Source: Novosphingobium capsulatum (lineage in GTDB: Bacteria; Pseudomonadota; Alphaproteobacteria; Sphingomonadales; Sphingomonadaceae). Taken from it: 34,847 nucleotides of DNA. The notes under the pieces are model-generated. The model had not been told where the DNA came from. It ran no database searches and was given only the letters and a program-made list of their open reading frames with translations. Positions 30,478-34,847 of the stretch are shown one piece after another; within the stretch, counting starts at the first letter, position 1, and each line of letters starts with the position of its first letter. The stretch is taken from NCBI GenBank assembly GCA_015661825.1, contig DQVI01000202.1, positions 1 through 34,847 of the forward strand, written 5' to 3'. Both the position numbers and the translations under genes were made by a program.

Positions 30478-32238
30478 ATGACCTTCGCGAATGTTCCGCC
30501 AGTTGCCAGTGCCAGCCATGTCCCGGTTTCCGGCCAGCCGGTCGATGCCGAAGGGCTTGTCGCGCGGCTTGAGGGGCTGGTGGGCCGGGCCCATGTCCTG
30601 ACCGGGGAAGGGGCCACGCGCGGCTTTTCCCATGGCATCCGGTTTGGCGCGGGGCCGGTGCTGGCGGTGGTGCAGCCCGGCAGCCTTGTCGAGCAATGGC
30701 GGGTGTTGTGCGCCTGTGTCGCGGCGGGGGTGATCGTGATCACCCAGGCGGCCAACACCGGCCTGACCGGCGGATCGACGCCCGATGGCACGTATGATCG
30801 CCCGGTGGTGATTATCTCGACACGCCGCCTTCATGGCATTCACCTGATCGATCAGGGGCGGCAGGTGGTCTGCCTGCCGGGGGCCACGCTCTATGAACTG
30901 GAGGCCCTGTTGCGCCCGTTCGGGCGCGAGCCGCATTCGGTGATCGGCTCGTCGTGCATCGGGGCTTCGGTCATGGGGGGCATCTGCAACAATTCAGGCG
31001 GCGCGCTGGTGCGGCGCGGACCGGCCTATAGCGAAATGGCGCTCTATGCCCGCGTCGATGCGCGCGGCCAGCTCGAACTCGTCAACCATCTGGGTATCGC
31101 ACTGGGCGAAGGGGCGCTGGGGGAGGAGGCCGAGGCGATGCTTGCCCGGCTCGAACGCGGCGGGTTCACGCCCGAAGAGATCGATCTGGCCCCCGCGCGC
31201 GCGGCCAGCGACCATGGCTATGCCGGGCATGTCCGCCAGATCGATGCCGATACGCCCGCCCGTTTCAACGCCGATCCGGGCCGTCTGTTCGAGGCTTCGG
31301 GCAGCGCGGGCAAAGTCATGCTGTTCGCCGTCCGCCTCGATACGTTTGAAAAGGACAAGGAAACCCGCGTTTTCTACATCGGCACCAACGATCCGGCGGA
31401 ACTGACCGCGCTGCGCCGCGCGATCCTGGGCGGGTTCGCCCATCTGCCGGTGGCGGGTGAATATATGCACCGCACCTGCTTCGACATCGCCGCGCGCTAT
31501 GGCAAGGATACCTACCTTGCCATCCAGAAGCTGGGGACCGACCGCATCCCCGCGCTGTTTGCGGCCAAGGCGCGCATCGACGGCCTGCCGTTCGTGCCGG
31601 CCGGATGGTCGGACAAGGTGATCCAGTTCGCCGCCAACCTGCTGCCTTCGCACCTGCCGCCGCGCCTTGTCGAATGGCGCGACCGCTATGAGCATCACCT
31701 GCTGTTGCGCATGGCCGACGAGGGCATTGCCGAGGCAAAAGCATGGCTGGAGGCGCATTTTCCGTCAGCCAGCGGCGATTTCTTCGAATGTACCCCGGCG
31801 GAGGCTGAAGGCGCGTTTCTCCACCGCTTTGCCGCAGCGGGCGCGGCCAACCGCTATCGCGCGGTCCATGGGGATACGGTGGAGAACATCGTCGCGCTCG
31901 ACATCGCCCTGCCGCGCAATTGCGAGGACTGGGTGGAGACCCTGCCGCCCGAAATCGAGGGGCCGATCCTTCACAAGCTCTACTATGGCCACTTCCTGTG
32001 CCATGTCTTCCATCAGGACTACATCGTGGCCAAGGGCACCGATTGCATGGCGCTCGAAGAAGCGATGCTGCCTCTGCTCGACCGGCGCGGCGCGGAATAT
32101 CCCGCCGAGCACAATGTCGGCCATCTCTACCACGCCAAGCCTGCGCTGGCCGATCACTATGCGGCGCTCGATCCCTGCAACGTGTTCAATCCGGGCATCG
32201 GGCACACCTGCCGCGATGCGCGCGCGCCCAATCCGTAA
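30478..32238 (+). CDS. dld: Quinone-dependent D-lactate dehydrogenase
   Basis: Dld is a peripheral membrane flavoenzyme that oxidises D-lactate to pyruvate and passes electrons to the quinone pool. The 586-residue protein follows E. coli Dld along its full length: AVVQPGSLVEQWRVL, ITQAANTGLTGGSTP (FAD domain), GREPHSVIGSSCIGASVMGG, NNSGGALVRRGPAYSEM, VAGEYMHRTCFDIAARYGKD, FPSHLPPRLVEWRDRYEHHL (approximate order) and LHRFAAAGAANRYRAVH, ending in AEHNVGHLY and NPGIGHT. The start at 30478 (MTFANVPP) fits the family length; the frame opens earlier at 30400, but that start would lie inside the AT-rich operator region. Its TAA stop directly abuts the stop of the convergent response regulator, with no spacer. 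Confidence 0.94.
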   Translation: MTFANVPPVASASHVPVSGQPVDAEGLVARLEGLVGRAHVLTGEGATRGFSHGIRFGAGPVLAVVQPGSLVEQWRVLCACVAAGVIVITQAANTGLTGGSTPDGTYDRPVVIISTRRLHGIHLIDQGRQVVCLPGATLYELEALLRPFGREPHSVIGSSCIGASVMGGICNNSGGALVRRGPAYSEMALYARVDARGQLELVNHLGIALGEGALGEEAEAMLARLERGGFTPEEIDLAPARAASDHGYAGHVRQIDADTPARFNADPGRLFEASGSAGKVMLFAVRLDTFEKDKETRVFYIGTNDPAELTALRRAILGGFAHLPVAGEYMHRTCFDIAARYGKDTYLAIQKLGTDRIPALFAAKARIDGLPFVPAGWSDKVIQFAANLLPSHLPPRLVEWRDRYEHHLLLRMADEGIAEAKAWLEAHFPSASGDFFECTPAEAEGAFLHRFAAAGAANRYRAVHGDTVENIVALDIALPRNCEDWVETLPPEIEGPILHKLYYGHFLCHVFHQDYIVAKGTDCMALEEAMLPLLDRRGAEYPAEHNVGHLYHAKPALADHYAALDPCNVFNPGIGHTCRDARAPNP

Positions 32239-32910
32239 TCAGGGTTTGTCCAGCACATAGCCGAGCGCGCGGACCGTGCGCAGCGGATAGCCCGCGCCCA
32301 CCTCGCGCAGCGCGCGGCGCAACCGGCTGACCCAGGCATCGACGGTGCGCTCGTCGATCGGCTGGGTCTGCTTGCCGAGCGCGGCGATCAGTTGCGCGCG
32401 CGAGAAGACCTGTCCGGGCTGTTCCATCAGATAGCGCAACAGCCGCAGTTCGTTGGGCATCAGGGCAATCGCCTTGTCCTTCCAGCGGGCCTGAAGCGCC
32501 GTCAGGTCGAGGCTGAGATCGCCCAGCCGCAGCGTGCGCGCGACGATCTCGCGCTCGGGCAATTGCACCGAGAGCACCCGGTCGAGCACGGTGCCCCGGT
32601 CGATCGGCCCGACGATATAGTCGTCGGCGCCCGCGCGCATGGCGCGGCGCTTGGCTTCGGCATCGTCCTCTTCGAGGATCATCGTCACATGGGCCTGCTC
32701 GGTCTGAAGGTCGCAGCGCAGGCGGCGGCACAGTTCCAGCCCCGAAAGCTCGGGCAGCAGCCAGTCGACAAAGGCCCAGGGGCGCCCGTCGAGCAGCGGC
32801 AGCGGCCCGTTCCAGCGCCAGGGATGGAACACCACTTTCAGGTCGCCATGGGCGAAACTGTCATGTCCGCCCTCAAGCGGATTGGTCAGAAGAATATCGA
32901 TCTGGCGCAT
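32239..32910 (-). CDS. Atypical OmpR/PhoB-type response regulator
   Basis: The 223-residue protein has an N-terminal receiver-like domain (about residues 1-118) and a C-terminal OmpR-type winged helix (about 125-220: LRLGDLSLDLTALQARWKDKAIALMPNELRLLRYLMEQPGQVFSRAQLI, DERTVDAWVSRLRRAL, TVRALGYVL). The phospho-acceptor position Asp49 (AFVDWLLPELSG) is kept, but the acidic pair normally near residues 8-10 is replaced (ILLTNPL), and the conserved Lys before Pro is Gly101 (DYIVGPID). The receiver is therefore degenerate and may work without classical phosphorylation. No histidine kinase is adjacent. Repeats with 11-bp period lie upstream. Function is unknown. Confidence 0.85.
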   Translation of the reverse strand: MRQIDILLTNPLEGGHDSFAHGDLKVVFHPWRWNGPLPLLDGRPWAFVDWLLPELSGLELCRRLRCDLQTEQAHVTMILEEDDAEAKRRAMRAGADDYIVGPIDRGTVLDRVLSVQLPEREIVARTLRLGDLSLDLTALQARWKDKAIALMPNELRLLRYLMEQPGQVFSRAQLIAALGKQTQPIDERTVDAWVSRLRRALREVGAGYPLRTVRALGYVLDKP

Positions 32911-32954
32911 GGTTTGCCCGCGGGATGAACACTTGCGCGCCTTGTGTCGGGAGT

Positions 32955-32992
32955 TTGTGACGGGCCTGTGACGGTTGGGGGGTATTTGTCAC
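32955..32992 (-). promoter_or_regulatory. 11-bp-period direct repeats upstream of the response regulator
   Basis: TTGTGAC (32955-32961) and CTGTGAC (32966-32972) are exactly 11 bp apart, and a related TTGTCAC is at 32986-32992. OmpR/PhoB-family proteins bind direct repeats with this period, so the site may be autoregulatory. It lies about 45-80 bp upstream of the gene. Confidence 0.4.
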
Positions 32993-33068
32993 ATTGACGG
33001 GAAACTTCGTGTCGTGAGCGGCAATCGGGCGTCTTGTCCCGCTGTTTCACCGACTTGGAGCAGGCGCG

Positions 33069-33103
33069 GCGCAGGGCCCCGGACCCGGTCCGGGCCCCTG
33101 CGC
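33069..33103 (-). terminator. GC-rich hairpin after pobA
   Basis: GCGCAGGGCCCCGGA (33069-33083) pairs with TCCGGGCCCCTGCGC (33089-33103) with a single mismatch. It lies 11 bp beyond the pobA stop. No U-tract follows. It is a likely terminator or 3'-end stabiliser. Confidence 0.65.
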
Positions 33104-33114
33104 TGTCCGCCCGA

Positions 33115-34284
33115 TCAAACCGGCAGGCCCACATAGTTCTCCGCAATGCTGGTCTGCGCCGCCCGGCTGCCGGCGATATAGTCGAGTTCGGCGACCTGCA
33201 TCGCCCGCTCGAACGGGCCATCATCGGGAAAGCGGTGCATGAGCTTGGTGAGCGACCAGCTGAACCGTTCCGACTTCCACACCCGCGCCAGGGCTTTGGC
33301 CGAATACCCGGCAATGGCATCGGCATCATGGGCTTTGAAGAACGCGCAGAGGGCTTGCGCCGCATAATGCACGTCGCTGGCGGCCAGATTGAGCCCCTTG
33401 GCCCCGGTCGGCGGAACGATATGGGCCGCGTCGCCACAGAGCAGCAGGCTGCGATGGCGCATTGGTTCGAACACGAACGAGCGCAAGGGCGCGATCGACT
33501 TCTCGATGGCAGGCCCCCGCGTGATCCGCGCGGCGGCCTCGGGGCCAAGGCGGATGCCCAGTTCGTCCCACAGCCGTTCGTCGTCCCAGTCCTCGACCCG
33601 TTCGGTCAGCGGCACGTCGATGTAATAGCGGCTGCGCGCGGCGCTGCGCATCGAGGCGAGGGCAAAGCCGCGCGCGTGGTTGGCATAGATCAGTTCGTCG
33701 TTGCACGGCGGGACATCGGCGAGGATGCCCAGCCAGCCGAACGGATAGACCCGCTCGAACACGCGCCCGACCGAGGCGGGAATGGCCCGGCGCGAGGGGC
33801 CGTGGAAGCCGTCACAGCCCACGATGAAGCGCGCGTCGAGGCGCCGGGCCCGGCCTTCGTGGGTGAACGAGAGCCATGGCGCATCGCTTTCTATGGCGTG
33901 GAGCGCGACATTGGCGGCCTCGTAGAAGATCGGCAGGCCCCGTTCGGGGGCGGCGTCCATCAGGTCGCGGGTCACTTCGGTCTGGCCATAGACGGTGACT
34001 GTCTGGCCGGTGAGATTGGCGACATCGATGCGGATCAGCCGCTCGCCATCGGCCAGGTTGAAGCCTTCCTCGACAAGGCCCTCGGCCCTGAGCCGCGCGT
34101 CGAGGCCGAGGCGCTCCATCAGCTCGACGGTGATCGCCTCCAGCACCCCGGCGCGGATGCGGCTGAGCACATAGTCGCCGCTTTGCCGTTCGACGATCAC
34201 GCAGTCGATGCCTTCGACCTTCAGCAGATGGCCCAGCAGAAGCCCGGCGGGCCCCGCGCCAACGATTGCAACCTGGGTTTTCAT
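33115..34284 (-). CDS. pobA: 4-Hydroxybenzoate 3-monooxygenase
   Basis: PobA is a flavoprotein (FAD, NADPH) that hydroxylates 4-hydroxybenzoate to protocatechuate in the cytoplasm. The 389-residue protein matches Pseudomonas p-hydroxybenzoate hydroxylase closely: the FAD loop GAGPAG at residues 9-14, Arg42 and Arg44 in SRIRAGVLE with the same numbering as in the Pseudomonas enzyme, the FAD/NADPH motif VGCDGFHG, TRGPAIEKSIAPLRSFVFEPM, GDAAHIVPPTGAKGLNLAASDV and the C-terminal ENYVGLP with the active-site Tyr. The start at 34284 (MKTQVAIVG) is fixed by the FAD loop, with GGGAGA upstream. It is divergent from an AraC-type regulator and supplies the next step after vdh-ech when the substrate is p-coumarate. 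Confidence 0.96.
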   Translation of the reverse strand: MKTQVAIVGAGPAGLLLGHLLKVEGIDCVIVERQSGDYVLSRIRAGVLEAITVELMERLGLDARLRAEGLVEEGFNLADGERLIRIDVANLTGQTVTVYGQTEVTRDLMDAAPERGLPIFYEAANVALHAIESDAPWLSFTHEGRARRLDARFIVGCDGFHGPSRRAIPASVGRVFERVYPFGWLGILADVPPCNDELIYANHARGFALASMRSAARSRYYIDVPLTERVEDWDDERLWDELGIRLGPEAAARITRGPAIEKSIAPLRSFVFEPMRHRSLLLCGDAAHIVPPTGAKGLNLAASDVHYAAQALCAFFKAHDADAIAGYSAKALARVWKSERFSWSLTKLMHRFPDDGPFERAMQVAELDYIAGSRAAQTSIAENYVGLPV

Positions 34285-34444
34285 GAGGTTCGTCTCTCCC
34301 GTTCGACCCGCATTTTTTCGAGGGAAAGGCGCGTCGTGTCCGGGCCTTGTCCGCTCTGGCGGGCTCATGCCCGAAACTTGACAGCGGCCCTTCCATACGG
34401 GAAGGCATGGAGGCGACATTTGCTGGTACTTTGAGGACAGATCG
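34285..34444. promoter_or_regulatory. Divergent pobA / AraC-regulator control region
   Basis: This 160-bp region should contain both promoters. TTGACA is at 34378-34383, without a matching -10. TGTCCG occurs twice exactly 11 bp apart (34337-34342 and 34348-34353), and CCTTCC/GGAAGG forms a 6-bp dyad near 34390-34410. Direct repeats about one helical turn apart suit AraC-type binding, but the assignment is tentative. Confidence 0.35.
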
Positions 34445-34847
34445 ATGGTCCGCCCTGCCATTCCCAGCTATACCCTCTATGGCGAGCGCGAACCCGCCAT
34501 CGACAGCGGTTTTGCCCATATCGAGACGATTGCCGCGCGCTCCTCGCTCAACGACTGGGAGATCAAGCCCCATCGCCATGCCGATTTCGTCCAGATGCTG
34601 CTGGTGCATCGGGGACAGGTGCGGATCTCGTTCGACGGGGCCGTGCAGGCGCTGGAAGGGCCGCTGGCGGTCGTCGTTCCGCCCGGCATCGTCCACGGCT
34701 TCGTCTTTGCCGCCGACGTGGAAGGCCATGTCGTCACGCTCGGCGCCGATTTTGCGGGACGGGGGCGGGGACGGGGGGAAGGCGATGGCCTCCATCGCGT
34801 GCTGACGCGCGGACAGGCCGCGCCGCTCGCGCCCGAACCGGCGCGGC
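34445..34847 (+). CDS. AraC-family transcriptional regulator, 3'-truncated by window edge
   Basis: Only the N-terminal 134 codons are in the window. They form an AraC-type cupin ligand-binding domain: HRHADFVQMLLVHRGQVRIS, LEGPLAVVVPPGIVHGFVF. The DNA-binding half lies beyond the edge, so the HTH cannot be seen. The ATG at 34445 has GAGGA 8 nt upstream. Its position, divergent from pobA, matches the AraC-type PobR/PobC activators that respond to 4-hydroxybenzoate, and this is the likely role by context. Confidence 0.8.
   Translation, partial: MVRPAIPSYTLYGEREPAIDSGFAHIETIAARSSLNDWEIKPHRHADFVQMLLVHRGQVRISFDGAVQALEGPLAVVVPPGIVHGFVFAADVEGHVVTLGADFAGRGRGRGEGDGLHRVLTRGQAAPLAPEPAR

Overview
The window is high-GC, almost gene-saturated DNA. 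Its protein content points to an alphaproteobacterium of the order Sphingomonadales; a Novosphingobium-like genome is my best guess, from remembered family resemblance and not from a search. Supporting signs are the rpmF-plsX-fabH-ihfA-merR block, two TonB-dependent receptors, a TPR-sulfotransferase, and genes for lignin-derived aromatics (a feruloyl/p-coumaroyl-CoA hydratase-lyase, a vanillin-type aldehyde dehydrogenase, and 4-hydroxybenzoate hydroxylase). I see no rRNA, tRNA, CRISPR array, insertion sequence or prophage.

Layout. 1-3.1 kb: the 3' part of comEC, a small unrecognised protein on the minus strand, and a divergent S24 (LexA/phage-repressor type) regulator. 3.1-4.3 kb: an MBL-fold hydrolase convergent with a MAPEG membrane protein, with a bidirectional terminator between them. 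4.5-7.8 kb: a housekeeping lipid and nucleoid block, rpmF-plsX-fabH-ihfA-merR. 7.9-18.8 kb: a tight minus-strand glycogen operon in the transcription order glgP-glgB-glgC-glgA-pgm-glgX, covering synthesis, branching, phosphorolysis, debranching and glucose-1-phosphate interconversion. Its leader carries a perfect 18-bp inverted repeat and a 48-codon small ORF with a strong Shine-Dalgarno sequence. 19.2-21.3 kb: a TonB-dependent receptor in the same direction as glg. 21.3-21.9 kb: a 624-bp divergent control region. 21.9-24.2 kb: vdh-ech, which turn hydroxycinnamoyl-CoA into a benzaldehyde and then a benzoate. 24.4-30.2 kb: a periplasmic M20 peptidase, a TPR-sulfotransferase and a second TonB receptor. 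30.5-32.2 kb: quinone-linked D-lactate dehydrogenase (dld), stop-to-stop with an atypical OmpR-type response regulator. 33.1-34.8 kb: pobA with a divergent, truncated AraC-type regulator.

How the genes work together. The glycogen block is self-contained. Ech, Vdh and PobA form consecutive steps of p-coumarate catabolism (p-coumaroyl-CoA to 4-hydroxybenzaldehyde to 4-hydroxybenzoate to protocatechuate), although pobA lies about 9 kb away and no CoA ligase or ring-cleavage gene is present.

The most interesting non-coding signals are: (1) four GC blocks on the minus strand upstream of the first TonB receptor that can form a terminator or a competing antiterminator; (2) the glg leader hairpin with its small ORF; (3) three separate short tandem duplications just after stop codons (fabH, vdh and the M20 peptidase gene); and (4) operator-like dyads upstream of vdh, dld and the S24 repressor. 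The receptor/TPR-sulfotransferase pair and the degenerate response regulator are the most interesting protein-level items. All were read by eye, with no database search or folding calculation.
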